Below are positions 1-13,724 of a stretch of DNA of 64,000 nt, piece after piece. The DNA is from Syngnathus acus (taxonomy: Eukaryota; Chordata; Actinopteri; Syngnathiformes; Syngnathidae). Below the pieces are notes generated by a model that made no database searches, had not been told where the DNA came from, and saw only the letters and a program-made list of their open reading frames with translations. The position numbers and the translations under genes are program-made. The stretch spans positions 1,175,967 to 1,239,966 of the forward strand of contig NC_051091.1 in the NCBI RefSeq assembly GCF_901709675.1, read 5' to 3'. The stretch's first letter is position 1. Each line of letters starts with the position of its first letter.

Positions 1-3000
1 ATAAGACCCGGCCGGTGCTCAGCAGTGGCAAAGAGCCTTTGCGGTGGTTCCGATTGATCCACACGTCAAGCCCGCCTGATCCATATGACGGACAAGCGGG
101 AGGATGTGATTTGACCATCACCTGTCATTTGTTTTAAATGCTGAAAAATATGACATGATAGCAATTTTAGACTTGCACTATATAGATTTAACCCAACGAT
201 AGTTTATGGTGTGAAGACACGCAAGCTAATGCACCGTGGCGCAGAATAAACTCTGTCCACAAGATGTCCTCACTCATTTGGAGGATGTGTTCTGTTTGCT
301 AAAGAGTCTGCTATAACTTTAGCTTCTTTTTTTTTTCTCAACAGTAAGCCACTGCCCATCTTATTTAGACTTCCCAGTCTGTATTAGCTGCCGACAGCAC
401 CAACTTAAACCTTTGCAGGCGGAGACTATGAGGAAAATGATGATAAAGAGTAGAAAGATTTCGCAATGCCTGTGTGCTTGGTCCAGGCATGGGCTCTGAG
501 CCAAAGTGGCCCGGCCCGCTACCACAGCGCAACAGTGCTCTTGTCTTTCAAATTGTATCACTCCACACAGTGGCCATCTGGCTTCTCTCAGAGGTCCATG
601 GTGACATTCAAAATAAATGATTCAAAATAAAACAGGTCAGGCACTCATTGGGGATTTGGAGAAATAAAAAAAAAAAAGGTAAGAGCTCAGTATTTATTGT
701 AGTTTTAAGATGGCAACAGATGCGTATTCGCAAAAGAATTCACAAGATGAAGTGTTTTTCATTTAGCATTGTACTCTTTAGTTGAGGTCAATAAATGCAT
801 GACAAGTTTGGATTAGATGAACAAGCATAGAATGAATGTTTTTCTGGACAAAGAAAAATCTGAGATAACCAACATAGGACACCACAAAATATCTCCAACA
901 ACAATTAAGAGTCTCCAGTCCCAAAGCAGATAGCACTGAATGCTTCGTGTGCACCGGACTTAAGCCACATTTTCAGCGAGTTCAATTTGGTCCGTTTTTG
1001 GCTGCTAATTATGATGTGATGACCCAATTAGATTTTGCAAAAACAACAACAAAAACACTATGGTGCATTTCTCCAAGTCCAAAAAGTGTTCAAATGAATT
1101 GTACTAGTTGGTGGCTGTACTATAGTCATAATGGCGAGTTGTTGTGTCCATTTTGGTGCTGACGTCTTCCCTCTAAGGAGGCACGCTCAGGCTGGGGAAA
1201 ACTCTGATCCACGGCAGTGCAGCGGGAATTGACCCTCATCGGATAAAGCGCTCCCTGATACGTATATAGCAGCCTCTTGTTACTTGTTAGCGTACTCCCG
1301 TAGCTCACCCCGTGCCAATTTTCCCTATTCCCCTCAAGGTCAGCTGTCCATGCTGCTGTGCCAAGTAGCGGATCCACTCATAATCCCATCATAATACCTC
1401 TCCAGCTCCCTCGTCGACTTCACCTAGATATGAGCGTCAACGTTTTTTTGGCAGCAACTGTAAAATAGTCAAATAATGCGTTCAATGACGGCGGTTCAAT
1501 GATTTCAACATTGATTCCGATTTAATTGTGATGATTGATTAATTGTCGATGAATCGGCACTCATCTCAGTTGGGCAAAAATGATGGCTATAACCCACAAC
1601 ATGGTAACAGATGCCTTCAAGGGCTCTGAGGAGCCACTGACCTGAGCCCAGGCGTTTCAGCTCACCACTTCCATTTAATGTTCTCTCTGTAGCCACTAGG
1701 GGTCCTTCATCAGCATGCTACAGTATGTGGCATTTGTTCCTTTTCTACAATGAAGTGTCATGTGGATGAAATGTGCTGCCTGTAAAGAGAATGCCATTGA
1801 ATGTGCCACAAAGGAGCAGGAAGTACACACCAAAATGTTCTCACTCATCTACGCATGTGGCTTCAAAGATGCACGCAAGAACACCAAGCCCCAAAAATGT
1901 GATTGTTATCATTAATTTCTAGACTTTATTTGCCTTTGTTTGGATTTCAGCAAGTGTTAAAAATGGAGGCCCAGTTTTAACGACTCACAAACGTACAGTC
2001 AAAGTTTGCCATTGTGAAAAATGACCAGGTTACCCTTTACAATTTACTTTAACTTTAGTAGCTTTTCAAGCTTTTAATACCGCATTTTATGTCTTATGCT
2101 AAGTCCCACAAATGGCCTTTGTTAAGACTAAGTGCTATGCGAATAAAATGCCTTTCACCCGTCCATTAAAGAAGTATAATAATACCCTTTTAAAAGTGGG
2201 ACATATTCAGTCGGCAAATACTGTCAAGCCAATGTTTCTGCACAGGAAAAATACTTAAGCATGATTACAGTACAGCTATTTGACGTTATGACAGGGAGCA
2301 TTGTATAGCCGGATATCTGTCAGTACAAAGGGCTGCTTAAAATGCTCCAAACCAGATGCATGTATGAATATGAGTGTGTGTGTGTGTGTGCCTTGTAAAT
2401 AAGACAAAAGATTTAAAAAAAATCTTATTGGACTGACGTATTTATCAGGAAGCTTTCCAAGAGCTGTCACTTCCGACGCTGTCTTGGCTCGCCTTTGTAG
2501 CGCCCGCTGGTGTGTGTATCGCTGTGCTCCTTTTGTATGCCGTTCACAATCCCGGCGATAACATTGAAATGCGCTCGGCTCGTTCACAAAGCAGGCCCCA
2601 AATTGCTTTGTAACTTCATCAACACCTTGCAGCGTGTCACCCTAGCAAAGATCAGCAAGATGTTGTTGTTGTTTTTTTAGGTAGATATTACATTGTGTAA
2701 TTGCATGTCAAAATATGAAGCAGTCAAGACCTGAAAACATGTCAAAAGGAAATACTGTGCATATTTCATACTTTAACCAGATAAAAAGGAAGCAGAATAC
2801 AATCGCAACAGAAAGCCGGTAAAAAAACATTGTATGCAGTATGACGAAAAATAAATGGATCTACCCTTAAAACTGCAAAGTTGTAAATTGGACAAGTATT
2901 GAGCCAAATTGTGTTTTGCTTCAGCAGTTGTGCAACCTTCATTCTAACCTTTGACACATACAAGTCTATTTTGAGAGCTAGAAACAATGTGGCTTCAATT

Positions 3001-4615
3001 CTCTGTTTTGAATTAGTTTTACGCTAATTACCAAAATTCAATGAGAACCATATGTAAGCCTCTCATGAGGCTAATGTTCTCTAAATTGCTTTCCCGTTGA
3101 GTGATGCTGTGAAGCTCTGTATCAGTGTTGCTGCAAAAAGCCTTTCCAAAACACAGAAAATAACACCGCTATTATCTTATTGGTTAAGTGTGCTCTGGAA
3201 GGTGAATGCTCTTGTGTCACCGAAGTATCCTTAACAGAATGGATTCTTCCTTACTTTAAGCTAATTGAGTTTGGAAACATTGGGCCCGTGACCCTTCTGA
3301 GGACCCGGCTGCTTCTCGCTCCATCAAGATGCGATTTACTCCACTTTCATTTGTAGCGCACGCACCTTGGCGCCGGTAAAAGGTAATTGGCACCGACTTT
3401 TTGCCCCACGAGCGGGTCTTTCCGTTGGCCGACGCGCAATCACACTCAGTCACGTCAAAGTTGCGGAGGCGGTGCAGCATTTATTGCTTTCCCGCTCACG
3501 CGGCGGCGGGGTGTTGTTTTGCTAACCAACTCCAGTTAAGATCATGCATTATGGGTGTAAAATGAAAAGCTGCATGCAGCACACTTTAGGAGCTCAGGCG
3601 CTGTAATGAACACAAGCACGTTGAAGGCGAACGTGCGCCACGACGCCTTCCAGCTGATTAGAGGGTATAGGAGCCGTCTTTAGCTGAGATAATCAACTTG
3701 AATCCCACTGAAAATGCTATATGGACTTTCTTCCCCCCTAAAACGGAGCTGCAAATACACCAAACCTCACCTAGTAAACGGATGCTAATGAAGGCTCACG
3801 CATGGCTCAAGTGAGAACGTGGAAAAGATGGTCTGTGGACATTGACGATAATTAGATCACTCGTCTTTTTTATGTAGGTAGCGATGGGCTGCCGTTCATA
3901 TGGCTTTAAATTAGGCAAGGCTGATCCAGTATGGAATATTTACGGGCTGAGTTGAGGCCTATCCATTTTTTCTTTGTTTAAAGCACCGCAATGAGTACAT
4001 CTTGAGTACATCTTGTGTCAACGTAGTCTGACTCGGTTAATTGCGGCCATTTGTTATTTCGAAACACAATATATGTACCTAATTGATCCGTTGTGAACAA
4101 ACAAGCCCCTGTACCCGACAGTACATGAGCACACGTACACGAAAGAGATAAAGATCCAAGTTCTATTTTGAAAATCATGTGCCTATGCCGCTGTCCAATT
4201 TTTCTTCAAGGTCATGTGATGCAGTAGGAAAAAAGTAAGTCCGCAAGTGAGAAAAAAATATGTTGCTCATCGTTTTGTGAAAGGCCAAAAGGACGAAATG
4301 ATGAGACAGAAAAAGAGCCTACGACTTTCAAGAAAAAGATAGCTGCATTTAAAAAACAATAGCAGTGCAATTTTATAATATGAGTTTCTCACTCAAAGTA
4401 ATTTTGTCACAGTAAAGCCACTGCGCCAAATGCAGTTTCGGCGACAAACTGACAAATGAGGCAATGAAGCTTTCAAAAGTGCCCAACAAAAACACGGAAT
4501 ATATTGCTCTATTTTGGTCAAGTGGATTTTCTGCTAAGGCACTGACCAAAACAAAATATGGAGTAGACATACATAAGTCACACCATTTGGCTTGTCATTG
4601 GCTCCCCCAAAATGG

Positions 4616-4681
<66 letters not shown>
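4616..4681. repeat. (GATT)n microsatellite
   Basis: About 16 uninterrupted copies of a GATT tetranucleotide are followed directly by T/A-rich sequence. Confidence 0.95.
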
Positions 4682-6184
4682 CATTTATTTATACATGTAT
4701 TTAGACATTTATTTGTATATTTATTTTTATTTAATTTGTTTCCATATCAGTCAAAACATTGCTTTATTTCACGTGTAGGCAGTCCATGGCGCAAGAAAGT
4801 GTGGGGACCACTGCACGACGAGACCACGTCTGGAATCCATCAATCTATCCATTTCAGTTTGTCTAACCGTGTTCAGGCTCTCAGATAAGCTGAAGCCAAT
4901 TCAGAATGGCTATATTGTGGACGAGTTGCCAGGCAAGCATAGACAAGTTCATGCAAACAGTAAAACACACACTACATCCTATAAGACAAGATATGACATG
5001 TCTGAAATTCAAAGTCACAAAGGGAAAATGCATCCTGAGACACAGAGAAGGAAGCATTGCTCCTTACTTTACAGAGTCTTAGCATGGCTAAAAGCAATTA
5101 GGCCCATGACGTGAGCAGCTCCGGGATTTGTTACCGCGACTGGACCGAGCAGCCCCATGTAAGAACATGTCGTTCTTTCCTCCGAGGGATTGAACCCGGA
5201 GACAGAGATGGAGGCTCAGCATGATTGATCTAATCCTAGTCCCTTTCTGATCCAAAGATCAAACTTGAGCGTGGCATGAATATGTAGACGGCAATTTCTT
5301 CGATGCAGAATAAGAGAAGAGCCGCACGGGAGAAATGCAAGCATGAGAATAGTGCAGGGTGAAGGAGCACACGGCAGATTGTTTGGAAGAAGAAAAGAAA
5401 AAACAAGATCAAGAAATACACTGGAAATTGTCATATGCAACAACTATTTTTTTTTCTTTAAGATAAAGTGACGTTTTTTAATGTAGTGTCGGATTGAAAT
5501 GAAAAAAAACAAAAAAAACAAGTCCAATTGGTGACTCTTGGGAAGTTTAGCAAGCATGTAAGTATGAGGTGACTGCACTGAACATGCTCTGAAGTGATTT
5601 TGGCAACGCTGACCCTTCAAACAAAGAGAAGACATACTTCATGAAGATAAGAATTGCCATTGCTGAGTCTCGGTACAAACTCGCTGGGAAGGAAACGTCC
5701 CGCCACATCGGACCGATGAAGTGTCAAAAATGACGCCGATTAACAATATCTGTTGTTGGACGCTCACAACTTCTGATATTCAGGGCCGGATAAATCAGCC
5801 AATAGGGGAAGTCGGTGTGACAGAAAGCATCTTATCTCTTAGAGCGCAGACACGATTGGATATCCTCAGAGGTCAAACGCCGGCCCGCTGGTAAATGAGC
5901 GCGGCTCCGGCACATGACGGAGGGGTGGGGAAAGCATTGTAAGGCCGTGCCGCTAAGCCTCCCTCCGCTAATAAGAGCTGACCCCCCACCTTACTCCCTT
6001 GCACCAGACTGTCCAAGTTTCACCTGGGCACTGAATGGACTTCAAACTTTGAGGGTATCCAAGGAAGAAAAAAAACGGATGACATTTGTTCCGCCGATGA
6101 GCTTTATTGTTGTCAGACTGGATGAAAAGTGACTGGAGCATCTGCGAAACATCTTCTTTTTCCTCACATCATCAAAGAGTCTCC

Positions 6185-6252
6185 TCCATGATCAGCGTTG
6201 ACGTGTCCCGCTGAGCTTATCCGGTCCCGTTTGCGAGCGCCTGCCAGCCGAG
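6185..6252 (+). other. Candidate 5' noncoding exon end (possible slc16a1 exon 1)
   Basis: A CpG-rich stretch ends in AG|GTAAGA at 6252, a near-consensus splice donor. Vertebrate MCT1 genes have an upstream noncoding first exon, and the coding exon here is preceded by a clear acceptor at 8758, so a noncoding exon must lie further upstream. This is only a candidate; transcript data would be decisive. Confidence 0.2.
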
Positions 6253-8806
6253 GTAAGATGCCAAAGAGGGCTACGCTCTCAAAATTCCCGATAGCACTGG
6301 CGTCCGACTATATTGGGCATTTGCCGAACGTGCGTGTCTTTGTCAGCCTTGCGTTGACACGTACAAGTGATATGTGAAGATCTCATTTTCCGATGCAAAT
6401 ATTAATACTCATCTATTTTCAATGAGACCAAACCACCCGATTAGCAGTCACGAGTCGCCGGAGACCTAAAGCTGGCTCGGCTGCGGGAAGAATCAATGAA
6501 ATTGCCGGAAGCAACGCTAAGCTCATCTAATGATTTTCCAGCGGCCTCACTGGGAATTCTTACCAACTTTGTGGCTGTACGAAGCTAACCATAAATGAGA
6601 AATGAAAAATATCCGCCTCTATGGAGGAATTGCTGCTGAGATGTTGTTTCAAGACTACTTTTAATGTTGGCCCAGTCCAACAGCTCTTATCTACGTATCC
6701 CAACATTAAACTTCAATTAAGCTGGCAGTGTCTGGAAAGCAAGTCGCAAGTAGTGTAGATATTTGGCAGTAATGTGGACTCCCACTGAGTCTCTGCAGAG
6801 CCCCCCACCAGCTGCTCTGTGCTGCTAGTTGTTTGTAAGAGGCACAAAAGCCACCCACTGCTCCATTAGATCCTTAAAGTTTCAGGGACATTAACATCTC
6901 TGCACATAGTAGTAGTATTCTGTTTATTGACTTGAATTTTTGTTAACACGTTTTCTTCAGGTTTGGCAATGAGTTCTTTTACATCTAAATTGCCAGCCCT
7001 CCTATCATCATCTCAGTGCTTTTGTCGCTTTATCTGGAGCCTTGTCTGTGTTTACTATGTTGTCCATTTATCACTTCCGGTCGGCTGCTGAATTTTCTAT
7101 CATTTAAACACCAGTACGGACCCCCCGACCCCTTTCCACATTGTCTTATTTGGGAGCCTGCACAGTGGACGTGTGGCGACTATTTGTAGACAACAAATAT
7201 TTCTGAAGTGGCTTTCCTGAACTTCAAGCCGACCTTTGATTTGCAAAGTCGGATAGATGCCGGGCGTGAACGGGACTCCAGAACATGTTTTAGCTGCACG
7301 GGTCAGTGATTCCCAACCAGTGTACTGTGAGAGATCTGATTCCACTGAATTGGTCTGATCATTATTTAATGACTCCCCGAAAATGTGCCTGTGTCGAGCA
7401 ACACAGGGTGACACGCAATGCAATGAAATGCTCAGCCCCAAAAGGTCAAAAGGTTCAATTCATCAGTGCATCCATCCGCCTGTTGCATTCATTCGAGTGA
7501 AAAATAGCTGAAATCTTAATAAAGGATGGGAAACTCTGACATAGGTCACGATCTGTCTGGAATGCACTACACATTCTACGCTGACCAAAATAAGCACATC
7601 GATGAAGTCATTATACTGTACAAGGATATTGGAGATTAGATAGAAGATAAAAATAACGCAGGAAAAAGTGATGGTGCTTCATCTATTGGTCCAAAAAGGA
7701 GGAGGTGATAACTATTTATGTATACCAGGTGGCATCTAAAGTGTGTATGAATGCTGTAAATAAGAACACATGACAGTTTCTCCTCCATGGCTTCACTTGT
7801 TCCAATGCACATTTACAGCTGCATAGCAGCAGCCAAAATCCCAGCTCAATAACAAAAGTTCTTTAAGGCATTAAATATTTACTCCTCGCTGCTCTGAAGT
7901 GGCCGACCCAATATACGTTTATAAGAGCGCTCTTCTATAAGGGTATTCATCAAGCAAATCAAGTACAAAACGACTGAAGCAAAAAAAGAAAGCGAGCACT
8001 TCACCGAGCTGGAGGCTACACAGCATTGTGAACTTGTGCTGTTCCTTCTCTGATCGATGCTCTCTCCGAGCGGCCTCCCCAGTGTAAACAACACACTAAG
8101 TTGTTTGACTCTGCACATGGACTCTTATTCATCACGACTTAAGCGACACCGCTGGAGATGGGCGGATGGGAGCGCATGCCGAGTCAAGCTAGCTTCTAAA
8201 TAGCATCCTCAATCTTGCACCCTGTTGTCCGTCCAGTTAGCAAAATGTTTCCAATGTGCACTTTGGTGATGGCTACGTGCACGTGTTGATTTCAAACTCA
8301 CCAGATTTGTCTGGGTAATTCTGGATGGTAACTTGTCAGGTGCAATACTGACGAATGATGAAGGATATTTACAGATCCACAATACTAATTGGCATGTTTA
8401 ATTTGGCAGCTTGGTGATGAACTGCCGACTCCCCCTAATGACAATAAAATAAATGGTTTACCATTACCAAAGAAGGCTAATCTCAGCAAGGCGAGAAAAA
8501 GATTCAGGGTTAAAAGTGGCATCGTAATTCTTGTTCTTTAGGGTATTTTAATAAATGCATATCACAAACATGACGCTTTGGGACTTTTTGAACTGAAAAA
8601 TAAGCATTCAGGTCATGGAAACGTAGCTGACTGATCAATACAAGGGGCAGAAATGATAACAGTTAAAACACGGTGAGCAAATATCCTATTCTCCTGAAAA
8701 ATGAAGCAATATTTTTTTTAACAGATTTTTTACAGATGTGTTTTTTTCTTCCGCATAGGCTTTGCACCTCATATAGAGAAACCGAAAGCAACGCGAGCTA
8801 GTGAAA

Positions 8807-11800
8807 ATGGCACCAGCCGTCGGCGGTCCAGTCGGCTACACCCCCCCGGAGGGCGGCTGGGGATGGATGGTGGTGATTGGGGCCTTCATCTCTATTGGCT
8901 TCTCTTACGCCTTCCCCAAGTCCATCACGGTCTTCTTCAAGGAAATTGAAGCAATCTTCGACGTGACCAGCAGCCAGGTCTCCTGGATCTCCTCCATCAT
9001 GTTAGCGGTCACGTACGGAGGAGGTAACTACATACTCATATATGAGATTTTATCGATAAAAATGATTCAAAGTGACAATTCGGTTCCAAAAGTGTCCTCA
9101 TGTGAATCAGTCATCATCAAAATTGAGCCGAAGGATGAAATTGAAAGTGGCGAAACATTTGCATAGATATCAGAACAATAATAGGTCCATGTCATCATTT
9201 ATTTTATTTTTTTTAATAATTGACTTTGGCATATCCCACGCGGTGCTCTACTTACTATTATGTGTTTCAAGTGGTTAAATGATTCTAAAATAAATCGACA
9301 CGATTTGATCTTTATATTTGAAGTGAAATTGAAAAGAAATAATGTGCAAAAAATGGAGTTAGTTTTGCTGTGAATGCATATCTTGAAATCCGACATTATG
9401 TAAGAGATAGTTTTGCTGTTAAAGTCAACAATAGGTCATTTCATGGCAAACTCAAGTCAAACTACACGTCCATTTTAATCCCTCATTCCTCATTACATCA
9501 GCAAGCAGGATGTCGAACATCACCGAATCAAAGCGGCTTATCGTACGGCGGCGACACGTTCCACCGAGAGGCCGAGTGACACCGTCAATGAATGCAAATG
9601 TTTCCGTGTAAATAGACACAGCTGACAGCAAGTGGCACATTGGAAAAATGAAAGTTTGCGGCAGGCACTGCGACGCTGATGTGTGCTAAGCATTCCCTGC
9701 ACGTCAGCGGGACCAGTTCATTAAGCGACTGTTGCGTACCGCCTCCATTTTTGAGCCATTACCTTCATAATATTCCGCACCGGTTCGTCTTCAACCTTTT
9801 TATCCCGGGCAGCTCTCCCTGCGGGCCGCCAGGAAAGAACTCATTGATAGCTCGGAGACGGCCTGCATTACAATTTAAAGAGCCTTTGTCTCGCGTGGCG
9901 CGAGCAAATGAGTTTGGACATCCGCTAAACAAAAAGTGTCAGTTTCTATTTAGATGGACTGGGCAGTGTGGGGATTTGGCAAGAAGGCCATTTTCCTCGT
10001 GGGTGGGTCATCATAGACGCACTGATAAAACCCACATCGGAAATGCATAGAACGCAAATGAAACATTATTACGGGTCTTATTTTGTGCCGCGGGCCGTAG
10101 GTTTCCTACCACTGCAGAACCAAAGGCTTGTGGCTGAGTTCTATCAGGACCTGGTTCAAAGAGCCTTGCGGTAAAGATTTGCTGATATTGTAGAGGTACA
10201 CACAGTGGCCACTACCGGCATCCCACACTTTCACACAATAAAAAACACAATCGTCTTTCAAATGCATTTCAAGTCAATTAAAGGAGATTCCGCAAACAAA
10301 TCACATCTGTCAATGTGTGTGCATCTCCAAGGCGAATAAATGATTATTTCATTACAGCTCTCACGTTTTTTCTGACAGATCCTATTATTAATGGAATGAA
10401 AACACATCTACTGCAGTGCACCACTGACAAAAATGATGCACAAGTTGTTGGGAGTTTGCTGTGCCTCAGATGTGGTGCTGTGGCCCTCTTGTGGCTACTA
10501 AAAGAACTGCACTCACATCCAACCCAACCCAATACAGTGTGTGCGTGTGCATGTGTGCGTGTGTGCGCGTGCGTGTGTATTTATTTATTTATTTATTTAT
10601 TTTCAGGTCCTATCAGCAGCGTCCTGGTGAATAAATATGGAAGTCGTCGTGTTATGATGCTGGGAGGATGTCTTTCCGGATTGGGCCTTGTAGCTGCTTC
10701 TTTCTGCAATTCCGTCCAAGCACTATATTTCTGCATTGGTGTAGTGGGAGGTAAAGGACAATACTTGACACGTTCTAGTTTATGCACACTTCTGCCATCT
10801 AGTGTTCTGAAACTACAACAGGTTGTTCAAAGGTTGTGAATAGGATATATTATGCAGTTACAATTGTCACTATTTAAAAATGGTTCCCATGTCTAAATAA
10901 CATGAATGTGAGAAATTGACAATGGTCAAGAACATTTATTGTCTTGCTGGAAATAGCCTGCAGCAGATTGACTTTGGTCGTTAGATTTGACATTTCGTAG
11001 TTGGGCAGAGAGGGCCAACATTAAAAAGTCATTCTTTTCTGATACGTGCTATTGAAGTAATAATCTTTGTGACTGTGTTTTAGGATTGGGATTGTCCTTC
11101 AACCTAAACCCCGCCCTCACTATGATCGGGAAATACTTCTACAAGAGGCGGCCCATTGCCAACGGCATCGCCATGGCCGGTAGTCCAGTCTTCCTTTCCA
11201 CGCTAGCGCCTCTCAATACATGGTTCTATGACCGCTTTGGCTGGAGAGGAAGCTTCCTCATCCTGGGTGGCCTGCTGTTAAACTGCTGCGTTGCCGGTTC
11301 CCTCATGCGACCCATCGGACCCAAGCCCAAACCTGTGGCCAAGACGACGGAGCGGAGGACCTGCTCCCAAATCATGAACAGCTTCCTCGACCTGTCTTTG
11401 TTCAAGCACCGTGGCTTCTTGCTTTACATTTCAGGCAATATTGTCATGTTCTTTGGCCTGTTCGCTCCCTTGGTGTTCCTGAGCAATTTTGCCAAGAGCA
11501 AAGACATCCCGAAAGAGAAAGCAGCTTTCCTGCTGTCTGTGCTGGCGTTTGTCGACATGGTCGCCCGGCCCTCCATGGGCCTCGTGGCCAACACCAAATG
11601 GGTTCGGCCCAGGATCCAGTACTTTTTTGCCGCCTCTGTGCTGTACAATGGCGTGTGTCACGTCTTCGCCCCCATGTCGGTCGACTACAAAGGCTTTGTG
11701 ATTTACTCCATGTTCTTCGGCTTTGCTTTCGGTTGGCTCAGCTCCGTATTGTTCGAGACCCTGATGGACCTGGTGGGGGCACAACGTTTCTCCAGTGCCG

Positions 11801-12482
11801 TTGGCCTGGTCACTATCATCGAATGTGGCCCCGTGTTGCTGGGGCCGCCTTTGCTAGGTAACCCAATCAATTGCAAACATTCGAGTGGAACTTCCAGAGA
11901 CGAATACTGTTTGCATCATCGCAATTCCTGGTGGTTTTCCAGTGCATTTCAATGGGCATCTATTACAATATATGTCGATTTTTCTTATCCACAGACTGGC
12001 CCGGTCTCAATAATGAACCTAAATTTTAGTATAGTCGATCGTGCAAAGTTATATTTTGCAATGTAACCGATAATAAATGCTGTGCCGAACAGCCGCAACC
12101 CGAATTTATAGTATTTCTATGGTTATCGTCACACGTTTGATAGTACTGAACTCGAAACTGTTCTGACTCGGACAGTGTTCAGCTTTGGAGGTTTCACTCT
12201 GTCCTGCGCTGTGGACGGCTGTACTTAAATCACAACATGATTGTTTTATTCTTCACAGGGAAGTTCAAGGACATCTATCACGACTACAAGTACACGTACC
12301 AGGGTTGCGGAATCCTCCTCATCGTCTCTAGTTTCTTCCTTTTCATGGGCATGGGTCTCAACTATCGGCTGCTGAGGAAAGAGAGGAAAGAGGAGGAGCG
12401 CATGGCCAGAGTGGGAGATCATAAATCCTACAGGGACAATGCAGCCAAGGTGGTAGAGGCCAGGAACACAGACAGTGCCTAA
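8807..12482 (+). CDS. slc16a1: Monocarboxylate transporter 1 (MCT1), proton-coupled lactate/pyruvate carrier
   Basis: Four coding exons join in frame: 8807-9023, 10607-10750, 11084-11857 and 12259-12482 (1359 nt, 452 aa). The ATG has A at -3 and G at +4. The acceptor at 8757-8758 places a 5' UTR segment at 8759-8806. Visible MCT hallmarks are the family signature PEGGWGW in TM1 (residues 14-20), the proton-relay lysine K38 in YAFPKS, the KYFYKRRP segment after TM4, and the TM8 pair D278/R282 in [11 protein letters not shown]. The N terminus ([12 protein letters not shown]) follows MCT1 rather than MCT4. The family is a 12-TM plasma-membrane H+-monocarboxylate symporter that usually needs basigin to reach the surface. 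The protein is shorter than mammalian MCT1 (about 500 aa) in the TM6-7 loop and the C-terminal tail. Whether this is the a or b teleost paralogue cannot be decided. Confidence 0.96.
9024..10606 (+). other. slc16a1 intron 1
   Basis: This 1.58 kb intron has no coding content. A GC-richer unique block at about 9490-10060 includes an octamer-like ATGCAAAT near 9593 and could be an intronic enhancer (inference). A TG-rich run followed by a TTTA repeat precedes the acceptor at 10605-10606. Confidence 0.6.
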
Positions 12483-13270
12483 GTTGTTTCATTTGAAGTC
12501 CATTTGTTTCTTGCAAGCCATAGAGATAAATCTGAAAACATCTGCCTTATTCAGGACAAATCTCTGGTTAGCGTACACTTTATTATGACCACAAAAAACA
12601 CTTATATTGTACTGTCACATGCACTTAACTGGAAAATATTTCTACATATTGGTATATATACTTTTTATCATTTTTACAACAGGGGCTGTTATTGTGTCTG
12701 GGTGCAGTGACCACTTGAATTCACTTTATGAATACGTTCAACACCTGTAACTCCCAGCATTATACTACACAGTATGCTATTTTCTTGTCTGAAATTCAAT
12801 AAATGAATAAATGTAGTGGATACTTATATCACTACGTTTAGGACACGATGTTGCTTTAACATTGTTATTCTTTATGGAAAATGTTTTGAAATGAGCCCAT
12901 GGAGACCTTGCATCTTGTACAGTGTTTTCTCAAGTCATATACAGTGTTGCATTCACTACTCACAACTACAGGGGAGCTTTGCTCATTGTTTATTTTTGCT
13001 TCACACAAATAAATTGAAAAACACTACAATGTTTTCTCTCATGTCTACTGTTTGTCTGACATCATAATTATTATTATATATAGTATATACAATATAGGAT
13101 ACAATTGAATACCACTATGTTTTTATTTTTTATGAATAGCTTATTTTAACGAATTACTTATTATTTTTTATACCGTTTTGAATTAACTCCTTTATAAGTT
13201 AAACAAATAGTGTTATGCTAGTCTTTAATTTCTTTTTCATTTCTTTTTTTTTTTTTTTTTTTAAATGAGA
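12483..13270 (+). other. slc16a1 3' UTR and short gap to sycp1
   Basis: AATAAA signals lie at 12798-12803, 12806-12811 and 13008-13013, so the transcript probably ends between about 12820 and 13030. The remaining gap to the sycp1 promoter is AT-rich and ends in a poly-T run around 13246-13262. No gene is seen. Confidence 0.6.
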
Positions 13271-13349
13271 CGTTATTGTGACGTCGCCATTTTGTAAATT
13301 ATTCGCACACAGGTGATTCCGTTGAACAGCTCGTACTCCAAGTTTGTAG
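13271..13349 (+). promoter_or_regulatory. sycp1 promoter and noncoding exon 1
   Basis: A cAMP-response-element-like TGACGTCG (13279-13286) directly abuts a YY1-like CGCCATTTTG (13285-13294). A donor TAG|GTAAGA at 13349 follows, ending a likely noncoding first exon. A second noncoding exon may end at 13582 (AAAG|GTGAGC). CRE sites bound by CREM are typical of germ-cell promoters, which suits a meiotic gene; the assignment is inference from motifs and position. Confidence 0.5.
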
Positions 13350-13724
13350 GTAAGAAACGAGTTTAACTGGCATTGGCTAGATACTTTTCCTTATTGTTGT
13401 TTTGGACAGTTATCTTACCGAACATGCGGCAAAGTTTAACCTGGAGCTAAACCTTTAACGCTCTCTACCTCTTTCATTTTCTTATTTTAACAACTAATTT
13501 ATGGTCGCCATCAGCGTCAGTTACTTTGACAAGGGCGAGCCACGTAACAACTCGACTGTCAGTGCATTTGTCAAACCCAAAGGTGAGCGAGCACTCATGA
13601 AACATGACAAAAAATAAGCATTTTCAGTTACTTTGTTTTTTTTTTTTACATATGCATACTTATGTATATGTTGTACATGACAAGTTTGATGCAGTCATTC
13701 AGTCAAGTTGTACTTGATTCCTAG

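Larger units (their letters stand above)
1..8758. other. Intergenic region upstream of slc16a1
   Basis: No open frame here resembles a known protein. The stretch is mostly AT-rich unique sequence, with a (GATT)n microsatellite at 4616-4681 and a short GT run near 2376-2390. GC- and CpG-richer blocks at about 3260-3530 and 6160-6320 could be regulatory or hold a distal 5' noncoding exon of slc16a1; this is inference. A very degraded relative of the SINE seen at 36377-36728 may lie at about 4840-4990. Confidence 0.6.

Noticed and set aside
13501-13582. Upstream ATG at 13501 as the sycp1 start
   Set aside because: The MEKDG... start at 13725 matches the conserved SYCP1 N terminus, so the earlier segment is treated as leader or intron.
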